In this document: in pieces, positions 33,257 to 45,129 of the stretch
Layout of the letters: each line of letters opens with the position of its first letter
Numbering within the stretch: position 1 is the stretch's first letter
Source: Hygrophila difformis
Taxonomy: Eukaryota > Streptophyta > Magnoliopsida > Lamiales > Acanthaceae
Reading direction: 5' to 3'
NCBI GenBank assembly: GCA_030278955.1
Contig: JAOANR010000006.1
Coordinates: 54,774,915-54,838,914 of the forward strand
DNA: 64,000 bases
The notes under the pieces: generated by a model
What the model saw: the letters and a program-made list of their open reading frames with translations, nothing else
What the model was told of the DNA's origin: nothing
Databases searched by the model: none
Program-made: the position numbers and the translations under genes

Positions 33257-34358
33257 ATGAGCAGAGAAGGCGCATCACTTTCAAGACCACCTTTGTTCGA
33301 TGGACCAAATATAGATATTGGAGAACACGCATGCGGATTCATCTAAAAGCTCTTGGAGATGAAGTATAGGACGGAGTCGAAACAGCATGGCAACCACCAA
33401 CGTGAGCACGAACTGCACCAGAAGGTTCCACAGATCCACCTGGTAGTCGGCCAACAACCAAGGCTGAGTATACACAAGCTGAGAAAGATGCTAAGAAAGG
33501 AAACTACACAACCTTAAATGAGATTTTTAGTGCTATGGATGAGATGCAGTTTCAACTGGTCACCAACCACACCTTAGCTTATGATGCATGGAAAGCGCTA
33601 GAAGTCATGTATGAAGGTTCTGAGGATGTTGGAGCTACCAAACTACAACAGGTCGAGACCATGTTCGAAATCTGAAGATGAAGAAAGATGAGTCAATCTC
33701 GGTCTACTATGGAAGATTCAAAGATGTTGTGAATCAAGCTTGTTCATTAGGCTTTGTCTATGACAATCAAAAGCTCGTCCGAAAGATGTTGAGGAAACTC
33801 ACGAAGAAATATACCCCAAAGGTTGCTACATTGGAAGAATTAGATAAGTTGAATACAATTACTTTGGATGGTCCAGTTAGAATTCTTCAAACCTATGAGA
33901 TGAACCATCTTGAAGAAAAATCATCAAGGAATATTGCTCTCGATGTGGAAGAAGATTCTGGAAACTCCTCTGAAGATGAAGTATCATACATTTCCAGAAA
34001 AGTGGCAAAGATGTTGGAAGACAGACGTGCTAAATAGTTCAACAAACAACAAGGTCGCAGTTCCAATGTCGTTCAGACGATGGATAGACAACCTTGCAGG
34101 GATTTCAAAAGAAAGGATAGCAGCAAAGTTGATCGCTTCAACAACAAGAAGAAGGACTATGACAAGCCGGACAAGTTTGCCTCGGTGATTTGCTATGAAT
34201 GTGGAGGCAGAGTACACGTTCGATCAGAATATGTCACAGCCAAAAGAAAGAAAATGAGAGAAAAGAAGGCAATGAAAGCTACTCTCAGTGATTGTGACGA
34301 TGAAGGAACCACGAAGAACAAATTTCAGATTCTGATGAAGTTGTTGCATTCACCTTAA
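33257..34358 (+). pseudogene. copia gag (broken)
   Basis: ATG at 33257 starts a short N-terminus whose frame is lost about 20 codons later, where one base appears missing before the YRYWRTRM motif. In-frame stops follow, including one after about 33367. The capsid-like middle (33678-34037) reads MKKDESISVYYGRFKDVV, typical of copia Gag. The zinc knuckle near 34190-34235 reads CYECGGRVHVRSEY: the last metal-binding Cys is replaced by Tyr, so it should not fold normally. The frame stops again at 34358. Confidence 0.85.
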
Positions 34359-34550
34359 GAGATGCAAGCCCTACTATAGAAGGTATTGTTAAGTCAATAT
34401 GTTTTTCACCTAACAATGATGTTTCTGATTCATTTGAAAGCGATGATGAATATGATCAACTACTTGCTGACTACAATGAGCTCAAAGAGGATTTCGAGGT
34501 TGCTGTTCAGGAAAATAAGAAGTTTTTAGGACAACTGGCAGACGTCGAGA

Positions 34551-35687
34551 TTGCTTATGACCTTGAAGTTGAGAAAAATGAGGACATGCAAAAGGAGAAC
34601 AACACAACTTAAAGGCAGAATCCATGACATGGAGAAAGAGCTTGATGATCTCAAATTGAAGAACAATGAACTTCAAAAGGTATCTAAAGGTAAATACCAA
34701 CTTGATGTAGTTCTTTCTATGGAAAAACGTGTCGGTGATCAAACAGGTTTAGACTATAACAAGCACAGCACTCCAAGCGAAACAAAGTTTACTAGTGGAG
34801 GCTTTCTGACTGCAACTACTGATGTACCACCTGAGGAGATAGTCGGATCATCGTCCAGACAACAGAAGGACTGCCTGTACTGCAATTTACCTGGACACAC
34901 TGCTGAAACATGCATGCGCATCCTAAGAGATCTCATGAACGGAAGACCAGTCGATTGGCCTGACCAGGAACTTCGAAAGAAATTCAAAATGCATAAGGTA
35001 TGGATACCTAAAAATAGAAATGAAGATTCTGCATGTCTTGTAGTTCTTTCGTCGCAGGAATTTCATCGTAACGACCGATGGTATTTTGATTCGGGATGTT
35101 CAAGGCATATGATGGGAAGGAAAGATATCTTAGTGGATTTTGTTCAGAAAGACTGTGGTAATGTCATATATGGTGCCGATATTCGTAGCAACATTATGGG
35201 TTATGGTAAAATCAAGGATGGAATCCTTTCTAAACTCTCTAAAATTTACTATGTAAATGGTCTTACTACTAACCTTGTCTCGATTAGTCATCTTTGTGAT
35301 GATAATCTACTGGTTGAGTTTACAAAAGACAGGTGCAAAGTATTTGATAAACAAGATGATTGCATTGTGATGGGAAGTCGAAGCAAGAATAATTGCTACA
35401 TTTTGAAGGATCACTCCTCTCAAATATTGCTGACCAAAGATGATCAGACTACTCTATGGCACAAGAGACTCGGACACCATAATGTTCAGACAGTGCATAA
35501 GTTGAGTAACTCTAATGTTGTTCGCGGGTTGCCTAAACTACAGAAGAACGACCAAACCATCTACAGAGATACCCCAAAGGGAAGCAAACCAGATCGAGAC
35601 ATAAGAAGACTGATGAGATCAAAACAAAGGAATGCCTCGACCAGATACACATGGATGTTATGGGTCCAATCGAAGTGGAGAGCTTAA
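34551..35687 (+). pseudogene. copia coiled coil, protease and pre-integrase region
   Basis: An open stretch of 378 codons. It holds a coiled coil (MEKELDDLKLKNNELQKV), a knuckle-like CLYCNLPGHTAETC and the protease motif WYFDSGCSRHMMG near 35080-35118 (catalytic DSG). The pre-integrase HKRLGHHNVQTVH follows, though the later Cys pair of the zinc motif is not kept. The order matches the copia element at the start of the window. The frame is lost near 35580, before the integrase core. Confidence 0.85.
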
Positions 35688-36343
35688 ACGGTAAAAAGTA
35701 TATTCTAGTATGTGTTGATGATTTCTCTAGATATTGTTGGGTTTTCTTTCTTAGGTCAAAAGATGAACTTTTGAGTACTTTGAGGCTCTGATCAAGAGAC
35801 TCATGAATGAGAAGCAAAGGAACATTTCATGAATCCGAACCGATCATGGTAAGGAATTCGAGAACCAGTCGTTCGAACGATACTGCCACGATAATAGAAT
35901 TAACCATGAATACTTAGCTCCCAAAACACCAAGCAAAATGGTGTTTCCGAAAGAAAGAACCGAACTTTACAGGAGATGTCAAGATCGATGCTTCATACCA
36001 GTTCTATGAGCAAACGTTTTTGGGCGGAAGCTATCAATACTGCCTGTCACATAATCAACAGAGTGTTGTTGGGACCACACTCCGACTGCACTCCTTACCA
36101 GTGTTGTTGGGACCACTCTCCAAATGCTATTGCTTGCCTTAGCATGTTCATTGAACTTGAAATTGTACCAGATGGACATAAAGACAGCTTTTCCGAATGG
36201 CAAAATCAAGAAAGAGATCCATTAGCACAACCGATTGGATTCGAAGATCTGAAGCATCCAAATCATATTTATCGTGTCAAAGGCGCTTTATATGGATTGA
36301 TGCAGGCACTAGGGGGCCTGGTTGAAAGATCGTCAAAGTATTT
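35688..36343 (+). pseudogene. copia integrase/RT remnant with internal deletion
   Basis: Integrase fragments are recognisable in changing frames (YILVCVDDFSRYCWVFFLRS near 35700, then MSRSMLHTS..KRFWAEAINTACHIINRV from 35976). At about 36130-36170 the sequence jumps from integrase C-terminus directly to the RT phrase QMDIKTAF. Compared with the element at 1-7338, roughly 850 bp is missing. RT then reads AQPIGFEDLKHPNHIYRVKG up to the gypsy insertion at 36343. Confidence 0.8.
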
Positions 36344-39074
36344 TGTAACACCCCGGATTTGATAACCGAGGCCGGGATGTCACCGCCACATCTCCCTAGC
36401 GAGACACGGCTTCCCGAGCTCACTAAGGAAATGCAAGGCTTATGGGTACGTGAAAGATTTAAAAACATTTCAATATTGAGTCCGGAAATTAATAATACTT
36501 AATTCAAAATACGGAAGTAATAATCATCCATGCACGAGATAGAGTAAATGCAGCGGAAAAGTAATCACGGCCAACACGGCCAAACCTCGGGTTCAACAGG
36601 CCCTGTAAAACAGTAATAAAATGCAGTGAATAAAAATGTTCATAAAAGTTTTCCCCCAAGTGCAAGTGCATGCGTCACTCGACATACTCTGTAAAAGAAA
36701 AATAACAACGGGTTTATCAGTATAAAAATATACCGAGTAAGTTAATCTCTAACTACACAATTTAAGGGGTTACATGTGTTTAATTAAAATTACACTTTTC
36801 ATGCATTCATTTAAAATTCATAGTTTACTCGCAGCGGAAGAACACAATTAATTTACTCAAGACGTGAATACATAATTTAAGGACTTAATTTAAAAATAAA
36901 ATTTAAAAGCATAATTTAAAAACGTAATTTAGAGGCATTATTTAAAACGTGATAAATAAATTCAGCATAATTAAATACACACACAAGTCTTTTATATTTT
37001 ATCCCGCAAACTAAGAAGAGGACATCATACCGGGGAGATCACTAACGAGACAATCTCAAATCGTAGGACCACTAACGAGGCAGTCCAAATAAATGGGAGA
37101 CCACTAACGAGGCAGTCTCAAAGATAGTAGAACCACTAACGAGGCGATCCAAATAACACAGGCGCGAGATCACTAACGTGGCAATCTCAGATAGTAGGGA
37201 GACCACTAACGAGGCAGTCTCAAAAATAAAGATAGCATGAGGATCGGCTCAGCCTAGGGAACGGGATTTTTCGAAAGTTTATGTTTCGTCGTATACAAAG
37301 GATTCGATAACGCATTTCATAATTCGAGTTTTCGCAAGTTCGAAAAATCCAATTCGTCACAGTTTACGCCTTTTTCAATTAAAAATTCATCTTTTAACCA
37401 AAAATTCCAAAATTTACACAGTAGCTCAAGTCCACACATATGAACAAATTTCATGTTTAAAGTTCTTGGAAATAAGGTTTCGAAGTGAATCAAATTTCGA
37501 GTTCTTTACAAAAGAGGATTTCTGTCCAAAGGACTGATTCCGACACAGTTTCGTGCAACGCCGATTAAAAATTCATTTCAAATCCAATTGGTCCGAAAGT
37601 TTTACAAGATGTACATAACACCTTATTGAACAACTTTCATGTTTTAAGATTTCAGAAATAATGAGTTTTAGATGTTCAAAAATCGACACCAACACGCTGC
37701 TTACGCACGGATTCAAAAATCGGTTTGGAACAGGTTCGGAAATCGTCCGATTTGACATATCAAATGAATTCCAAAATTATTGAAATTTTATATGCATAAT
37801 CCAGACACAATTATCTACAACTTTTGTTTAGAAATGCAAAGTTGAATCGATCTAAAAACGGGTGAAAAACATGCATCAAGTCGATTCAATGAATCTGTCC
37901 AGATTTCAAACGATCGGTTTTATTCTAGAAACTTTACGGCACGATTTGGGATATCAAATCTTTATGTCAATGGCTGAAATTTGGACACAAGGTAGATTAG
38001 AGTCTTATGAACAAAATCTATGTTGAAACATGTTTTGTTTGAATTCCCGAAGGTCGGGTTTTAGGCGAGTTTCTAAAATTGGTCGAAAGTAGGGTTTTTG
38101 AAAACCGATTTTAGTTACGTGTCTAGATCTTAAGTTTTAAACGACAATAAACCACAAAAATTGAAGAGTAAGGTCTTAACTTACTTAGTTAGAGAATAGG
38201 GTCGAAGTGAGGGCTTTCCGGTCATCCTAAGGTCGCGACGAACGGCCAACTTCTCCGATCGCTTTTGGTTCGTCCCCCGACGTGAAATCGTAGCAAAGGA
38301 AAGGATGTTAGATTTCGAGTTTTTAAGGTTTATGGACGAACTAAACACTATACCATAACTTACCAAGGGTCTAGAAGGCAGAGGCTTCATCCCGGTCATC
38401 CCGTCGTTGCCGGAATACCCTTCGGAAAGTGGACTCGAAAGGGTTTCGGCTTGGAGGGGAAGATTGAAGGGGAAAGACTTGTGTTTTCTGTGAGAATGGG
38501 GATGATGATGCCCCAATACCCCCCTTTAGCCATTCCTAAGGCTGTGATCCAGTTGCCATTGATAGGGATCGGATTTTTGGCAAGAAAATCACCATGGAAG
38601 GAAAGTTTACACCTCCTGCTCCTCTGGCGCGGTGGTGACACGCACGTATAGGGATGTCCGCGCGGAGCACGCGCGACCAGTCCTGGGACGCGTCTCCTCC
38701 TGCCGCGCGGAGGCCGGTGTGACGGCCGGACCGGCCGCTTCGGCGGTTCGTGTGGTCCGTCCGGTCTTTTCTTCTTTTCTCTATCGGTTTCCTATCCTCT
38801 ACGTGTTTGGCTCGACTCTTCGGGTCGTTTCCGGTTCGAAATCTTTATCTTAAATTCGTTACGAGCTTGGGTTTAACGCTCGTAACATTTCCGTGCCATA
38901 ATTAATCTAGTTAAATTAGTTCCAATTCCTCTTAACGTTTTTGTGATTTATCTTGTGATTTATTCTGTGACTGAACTTAGAATTTAGATTTCCCAGCTGC
39001 CTACGTACCCTGTGAAGGGATCAAGTCATGACGTAGTTCAAAACAATTTGAATTTGTTTTTCTCGGGTGTTACA
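36344..39074 (-). repeat. 3' LTR of gypsy element
   Basis: 2,731 bp, close to the partner: in the first 160 bp I count five or six differences, against about a dozen in 120 bp for the host copia element. It holds the hairpin array at 37035-37221 and a GC-rich stretch (38640-38760). PPT CTAAAGGGGGGGAGGA on the minus strand (plus 39075-39090) abuts it. Confidence 0.95.
37035..37221. repeat. six-unit array of mini-hairpins in gypsy LTR
   Basis: Six tandem units share the loop CACTAACGAGGCA, or close variants, between complementary 4-5 bp arms: GAGAT/ATCTC (37035-37057), GGAC/GTCC (37066-37086), GAGAC/GTCTC (37097-37119), a poor GAACC/GATCC (37130-37150), GAGAT/ATCTC (37166-37188) and GAGAC/GTCTC (37199-37221). 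The array is also present in the other LTR at 45820-46006. Confidence 0.85.
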
Positions 39075-39090
39075 TCCTCCCCCCCTTTAG
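39075..39090 (-). other. polypurine tract of gypsy element
   Basis: The minus strand reads CTAAAGGGGGGGAGGA directly before the 3' LTR. It starts 8 bases after the integrase stop codon (TAA, plus 39098-39100). Confidence 0.88.
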
Positions 39091-39097
39091 AATACAG

Positions 39098-40201
39098 TTA
39101 TATCCCCATAACTGTGGTCGGGTCATCTTGGAAGAAGGTCGGGTAACGTTGTTTCATATCGGCTTCCAATTCCCATGTTGCCGTCTCCGTTTCGTGGTTA
39201 GACCAAAGGACCTTGACCATCCTCACGGTCTTATTCCTCGTTACTCTCACCTTCATGTCAAGTATTCGCACCGGAACTTCCTCGTAGCTCAAGTCATCCT
39301 CAAATTCAATTTCTTCCGGTTGGAGCACATGAGTCGGATCGTGCACATACTTCTTCAATTGGGAGACGTGGAACACATCGTGAACACGAGCAAATTGTGG
39401 TGGCAACGCTAGCCAATACGCGAGATTTCCCACTCTTTCCAGAATTTCATATGGTCCTATGTACCGTGGACTCAGTTTCCCTCGTTTGCCGAAGCGCATC
39501 ACACCCTTCATTGGTGATACCTTCAACATGACTTTATCGCCGACTTGAAATTCCAAGTCTTTCCGTCTCACGTCCGCGTATCTCTTTTGCCGGTCCTGAG
39601 CGGCTCTCATCTTCCCTTGGATGACCTTGATTTGTTGAGCCATGTCCTCAACAAGTTGTGGTCCCACTATCACCGTTTTTTCGCTCTCTTCCCAGCTCAA
39701 TGGACTTCGGCACTTACGTCCGTACAGTGCCTCGAAGGGTGCCATGCCGATGCTAGCATGGTAGCTGTTGTTTTAGGAAAACTCGATCAAAGGTAGATGA
39801 TTCTACCAACTTCCCTTGAACTCTAGTACACATGCCTTTAGCATGTCTTCTAGTGTCTGGATCGTTCTCTCCGTCTGCCCATCCGTCATAGGGTGGAATG
39901 TGGTACTCATCTTTATTTGTGTACCGATGGCTTCTTGCAGTTTTGTCCAAAATTGAGAGACAAATCTGCTGTCTCTATCTGAGATGATATCATGTGGTAC
40001 TCCATGTCGACGTACCACATTGTCGACATATGCCCTTGCCAGTTTGTCCATTGACCAAGTATCCTTCATTGGGATAAATATGGCAGCTTTTGTCAACCGA
40101 TCCACGATCACCCAGATTTTATTCATTCCCTTCGGTGAATGCGGTAACCCCGAAATGAAATCCATTGAGATACTATCCCATTTCCAGCTTGGGATTTCCA
40201 A
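39098..40201 (-). pseudogene. gypsy integrase core and chromodomain-like end, two stops
   Basis: One frame spans 40201-39098 with two internal stop codons near 39775-39810. The core shows [15 protein letters not shown] (first catalytic Asp), ISDRDSRFVSQFW (second Asp) and HPMTDGQTERTIQTLEDML (Glu). Then come FEALYGRKCRSPL and the integrase C-terminal domain, with a chromodomain-like end (VRILDMKVRVT...VKVLWSNHETETATWELE). Such ends in Del/Tekay elements are thought to steer insertion toward heterochromatin. The stop TAA is at 39098-39100. Confidence 0.88.
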
Positions 40202-41024
40202 TGGTTACATTAGTCCTAGGGGTTTTTGGCGTACTGCCTTGATCTTCTGGTAGGTAAGGTACCTCGCCACAAATTTGGCTACCTCTCTTTTCATGTTCGG
40301 CCACCAGTAGTTCTTCTTTAAGTCCTTGTACAGCTTGTCGCCTCCGGGATGGACAGTATGGGGTGTTATGGCCTTCCTCCATCACCCTGTGCTTCAGGTC
40401 CACGCAATTCCGTGGTATACACCATCTTCCCTTGAAGCGGATGCTTCCGTCCTCATGGATTTTAAAATCCATTGCCTTTCCTTCGGCAATATCCTTCCTA
40501 ATCTCCTCCAACTTCACGTCACCCGATTGGGCGAGTCGTATCTCATCGAACATGGTAGGTTCCACTACCATCGCGTTGACGGCTTCATTTACCGTGCCAG
40601 AATGCACTAACTCTAGACTTAATTTTGCTAAGTCCTTGTACAACTCGGCCGGTATCACGAGTGAATTTGCCACGTGTTGAGTCTTTCGACTCAGGGCATC
40701 GGCTACAACGTTGGGTTTTCCTTCGTGATAAGCAATCTCCAGGTCATAATTCTTTATTAACTCCAACCATCTTCTCTGCCTCAAATTCAGCTCTTTCTGC
40801 GTGAATATATACTTGAGGCTCTTATGGTCGGTGAACATCCGACACTTTCGCCCATAGAGATAGTGTCTCCATATCTTTAAGGCGAACACGACCGCGGCGA
40901 GTTCTAAGTCGTGCGTCGGGTAGTTTTCTTCGTGTGGTTTCAGTTGATGCGATGCGTATGCTATAACCATTTGATCTTGCATTAGCACGCATCCCAATCC
41001 CTCTTTCGAGGCGTCGATATACAC
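40173..41024 (-). pseudogene. gypsy RNase H and integrase zinc-finger region
   Basis: Reading leftwards from 41024, [15 protein letters not shown] starts the RNase H domain, followed by [29 protein letters not shown] and ADALSRK. Downstream is the start of the integrase zinc-binding domain ([14 protein letters not shown]). The frame is then lost, so the Cys pair is read out of frame. The junction with RT near 41030 also lacks one base. Confidence 0.88.
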
Positions 41025-43327
41025 TTCGAAGTCTCCTCCTCAGAGGGTAATGCCAATACTGGCGCTGTGGTAAGTCGTTTCTTCAATTCTTGGAACGCGG
41101 ACTCACACTCGCTGGTCCAGTCATATTTTACCCCTTTCTTCAACAGTTGGGTCAACGGGCGTGCGATTTTCGAGAAGTTTTTGACAAATCGCCTGTAGTA
41201 TCCCGCCAGTCCAAGGAAACTTCGTACCTCTGTTGGACTCTTCGACGGTACCCACTCGGTTACTGCCGAGATCTTCGCCGGATCTACTGCCACTCCGTTG
41301 ACGGATACTATATGCCCGAGAAATGCCACTTCCCTTAACCAGAAGTCGCATTTGGATAGTTTACCATACAGTTGGTTCACTCGTAAGATCCCTAACACTT
41401 TGTATAAGTGCTCAGAATGTTCTTCCTCACTTTTCGAGTAGATCAAGATGTCATCTATGAACACCACCACGCATTGATCTAACAATTCTCGAAATATGTT
41501 ATTCATGAGATTCATGAACATTGCTGGGGCGTTCGTTAGCCCGAATGATAGCACCGTGAACTCGTAGTGTCCGTAACGAGTTCTGAACGTCGTCTTTGGG
41601 ATGTCCTTTTCGGCGATCCTCAATTGGTGATATCCCGAGCGTAGGTCGATCTTTGAGAATACCGTAGCTCCCTTTAGTTGGTTGAACAAATCTTCGATCC
41701 GGGGCAACGGGTACATGTTCTTGACGGTGACTTGATTGAGTCCTCTATAATCGATGCACAGTCGTAACCCTCCGTCTTTCTTCTTGACGAACAAGACCGG
41801 TGCTCCCCATGGGGACGTGCTTGGCCTAATGTATCCCTTTTCCAACAACTCCTCGAGTTGCTCCTTTAGTTCCTTCATTTCCAGTGGCGCCATGCGGTAA
41901 GGAGCTTTCGAAACAGGTTCCGTTCCCGGAATGAGGTCTATTGTGAATTCGAGATCTCTCTTAGGTGGCATACCGGGAACGTCCTCAGGGAACACATCTG
42001 GGTATTCCCTCACAACCGGGATGTCGTCTACCTTGACTCCTTTAGCTTCCAGGTTATGAATGTAGCATGCGTATAGCGCGTAACCCTTCCGCATTAAGCT
42101 ACATAACTTGAGGGCGTTGACTATCTTGTTAGACTTCTTATGGGGTTGGGAGTAGAAGATGACTCTCCTCCCCCTACTCTTCGATAGCGTGATCTTTTGC
42201 TTTTGGCATTCGATCACGGCCTTATAACGGGTTAGCCAATCCATCCCTAGTATGACGTCAAAATCTCTGACGTCAAACTCTACCAAGTTCGCGAAAAACT
42301 CCACGTTTTTTATTACCACAGGTATTCCGTTATAATGCTTAGAGCATGCTATTACTTCTCCAGAAGGCAGTTGGATCCCTAAGCTAATCATTTCGCACTT
42401 AGGTAGATCTAGTTCTGCTACAACTCTCGAAGATAAAATGGAACAACTGGCTCCGGAATCAAATAAAACTCTAAGCGGAGTACTTAGGACATGAAAGGTA
42501 CCTGCCATCACATCACCCTGCGCGGGTATGTCAGCTTGGTTGATCACGTTCAACCTTCCTATCGGCCTCCCTTGATTGACCGGTTGGTTCTGATTCGGAT
42601 TTGGATTTTGTTGATGGTTTGGAGGGCGCGGGTTCGAATTCTGAGGAGGCTGATATCCTTGATTGTTTCCGTTCCTGCCTCCTTGGTTGAACGGCTCATT
42701 GGGTCCTGTGACCAAATCCTCTCTCTTTGTGATGTTCTCGAGTCGGGTTCGACATTCCTCCCTCCGATGGCCAATACGGCCACACCGGAAACATTCGCCC
42801 ACCTGAGGACATCTTCTCACCAGATGAGGCCTGCCACACCTCGGACACGGTGGCACTCGTCCTCCTTGGTTGAAATTCCGACCATTGTTGTTTTGAACAT
42901 TCCCGTTCGGACCTCGCCGAAAGTTGTTTTGAAAGTTGTCCCCACTAGTAGTGTTGCCCATCCTATTGTCTCGGTTTCTTTTGTCTGGTCCTTGTGCCCC
43001 TCGGCTAGATTCCCCTGCAGTCTTTCTCCTTAGTTGTTGTACTCGTGCGACTGCTACCGCACGATCGTAGACAGCTTGTAAGTCCGGATAGCTAACTTCG
43101 GTGATCACCTCCCGAATTGACAAGTTCAATCCCATTTTGAATTTCTGCGCCTTCTCCCCGTCCTTGGGTACCATCCGAGGCGCGAATCTCGCCAACTCCT
43201 TAAATCGAGCATAATATTCTTGAACAGATTTTTCCCCTTGTTTCAGTGATGAGAACTCTTCGTACAGCGCTGCCTTAGTACTCATTGGGTAGAAGCGCTC
43301 CCGGAGTAATCCATAAACTCGTTCCAC
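40982..43327 (-). pseudogene. gypsy gag C-terminus, protease and reverse transcriptase
   Basis: An uninterrupted 781-codon frame. It includes the gag capsid end ([17 protein letters not shown]) and two knuckles ([13 protein letters not shown] and [14 protein letters not shown], about 42840-42730). The protease has [17 protein letters not shown] (about 42470). RT shows [36 protein letters not shown] and the catalytic [11 protein letters not shown] (about 41470). The frame is separated from the N-terminal gag by an indel near 43310, and from RNase H by one near 41030. Confidence 0.92.
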
Positions 43328-43782
43328 GAGTACGGTTCAACGTCTTCGCCAAGTTTCCCCTGGGTAGCTTGCCACCATTCGTAAGCCTCGCCGCCCAGAT
43401 AGTACGAAGCCACGTGAACCTTCTCTCCTTCCGGGCATCTCACCGCATTCAGTAATTTGTCGAAGGTCCTCAACCATTCCTCGAGCTTAGCTGGATCTTC
43501 CTCCCCGACATAGTAGGGAGGTCGGTACGGGTTTACCGAAGCCAAGTAATTGATCCTTGCTTCCGGCGGTGGTGCCGCGGCAGCTCCGCCCTGGTTAACG
43601 TAAGCATTGCCCAGTGCGACCAGTAGTTCCTCCATATTCCTCATTCGCCCTTCCGCAGGGTTGGGCATCGGGCCTGCTGGGTTTGGCGCCTCAACGTTAG
43701 GTGCCTGCTCATTGGGTTGCCCTGGCGTGTCGCGGGTGTTGGGAGTGGTAGGTAAGGTCCTTGATCGTCCTCTGGGTGCCAT
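43282..43782 (-). pseudogene. gypsy gag N-terminal part
   Basis: ATG at 43782 (MAPRGRSRTLPTT) starts Gag. A Pro/Asn-rich lead is followed by the retrotransposon gag domain (PPYYVGEEDPAKLEEWLRTF, YYLGGEAYEWWQA). A one-base shift near 43310 ends this frame at 43282 and moves the rest into the frame starting at 43327. An upstream in-frame alternative start is less likely because it lacks the usual MAPR-type beginning. Confidence 0.85.
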
Positions 43783-44225
43783 TCTGTTATAACCATGCGA
43801 GCACAAGGAATGTTTAGAGTTCTGGGGATTTGATAGAGTGTAGGGAGAAAGTGATTTACTAAATCGAGCGATGCCCACTGAGAGTTGGTTAGGGTTTGTA
43901 TTTATTTATTCAGTCGCTTACGTTAAGGGTATAAGGGTTGAAACGTTGAGACCCCAGGTTTCTAGGGTTTAGGGTTCGAGGTACCTTGTCGATTTGTTAT
44001 GCATATATAGATATGTTGTTCGTTTATTGTTGTCTTGTTTCCTTGGTTGGTTGAGTTTTAATAAAATATGCAGATTATGTATAAAATAGATGCTTGTGAA
44101 TTTATTGCTTAATAGAGAACTTTATTCGGTACAAACGATAGGAATCAAAATGCTGAGAATAGTTCGGGAAAATAGAAAAGAGAACAATAGGAATAATGTA
44201 TCAATAATCCCTAAGCCTGGGGAGG

Positions 44226-44738
44226 CTAGGTGGTCGGATCCTCCATGGGGTCATCCTCGTCACTCGAATCCTCGATGGTGCCCGTGCCAAGGGGCCCATG
44301 GAACACTGGGCTTGCTGGCCAATCGGGCTCAGCAGCAGGAGCAGGATCGGCGACGGCAACTGGCGTAGGGGCGGCTGCCGGGACAGCAACAAGATTAGCA
44401 ACGGGGCTAGCTACAGGAGGAGCTTCCGGGCTAAGAGGGGCATGTGGGAGCAAGATATCCTTTAGGTTGAGCAGTTCGTTTCCCAAGATCCCTGCTTGAG
44501 TCTCTATGCCGTCGATCTGGGTCCAGAGCTCAGTCTCGCGGGTCTGGAGTTCGTTGATTTGTATTTGGAGTTAGGTCAGATCTTGATGCTCTGCTTCCCC
44601 CAGATTAGTCAGGTGGCCCAGGTTAGCCTCCATTTGTTCTACCCTTAGTCTGAAGTTGTTCACGTTTTGAGGGGTTTCGAGGTATGCTTCGATCAACCTT
44701 ATTAGAAGGTTGATCATGTTCACGTTTGGTGCGGCCAT
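44226..44738 (-). pseudogene. leader ORF of gypsy element, coiled-coil, one in-frame stop
   Basis: Between the primer site and gag, ATG at 44738 opens a 171-codon frame to TAG at 44226-44228, broken by a single TAA at 44571-44573. The first half has heptad-type spacing of Leu/Ile/Val (MINLLIRLIEAYLETPQNV, then LQIQINELQTRETELW), suggesting a coiled coil. The second half is Pro/Ala/Val-rich with an acidic end (SSDEDDPMEDP). I do not recognise a family. A similar frame upstream of gag is not part of the standard gypsy plan. Confidence 0.55.
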
Positions 44739-45114
44739 CTAATGTTAACAAGGTAGGTTAGAGTTAGAGTATGTTTTAGACGAGATTAGATAGGAATTTA
44801 AATCTACATGCAATATGCAAGTGCAAGTTCCCTCCCCAATTAAAAATTTAATCTATCCACGTGTTTAAAAAATTTTACTACATGGGTAAAAATAAAGGTT
44901 GGGCCTCTATAACAGGCCAAAATTTTTAATATTTCTTTGGCTAAAATATTTGGCTATGTAAAAATAAATTTTTGGGTTGGAGTAAAACTAGTGGTTTTAA
45001 AAGTGATGTATTTAAAAATAATGCTATGATTTTAAAATAATGGTACCAAAATAATAATAATAATATTATTAACAATAATAATAATATTAATAATAGCTTT
45101 AAAATACATTCCGG
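44739..45114 (-). other. gypsy 5' leader
   Basis: AT-rich leader between PBS and the leader ORF, with an (AAT)n run near 45050-45100. No ORF or structure worth noting otherwise. Confidence 0.5.
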
Positions 45115-45126
45115 GCTCTGATACCA
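45115..45126 (-). other. primer-binding site of gypsy element
   Basis: The minus strand reads TGGTATCAGAGC, the exact initiator-Met tRNA complement, 3 bases from the 5' LTR end. Confidence 0.9.
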
Positions 45127-45129
45127 ACT

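Noticed and set aside
38632..38853. Short ORF in the GC-rich part of the gypsy LTR
   Set aside because: The partner LTR (47400-47640) has indels that break the frame, and no domain is visible.
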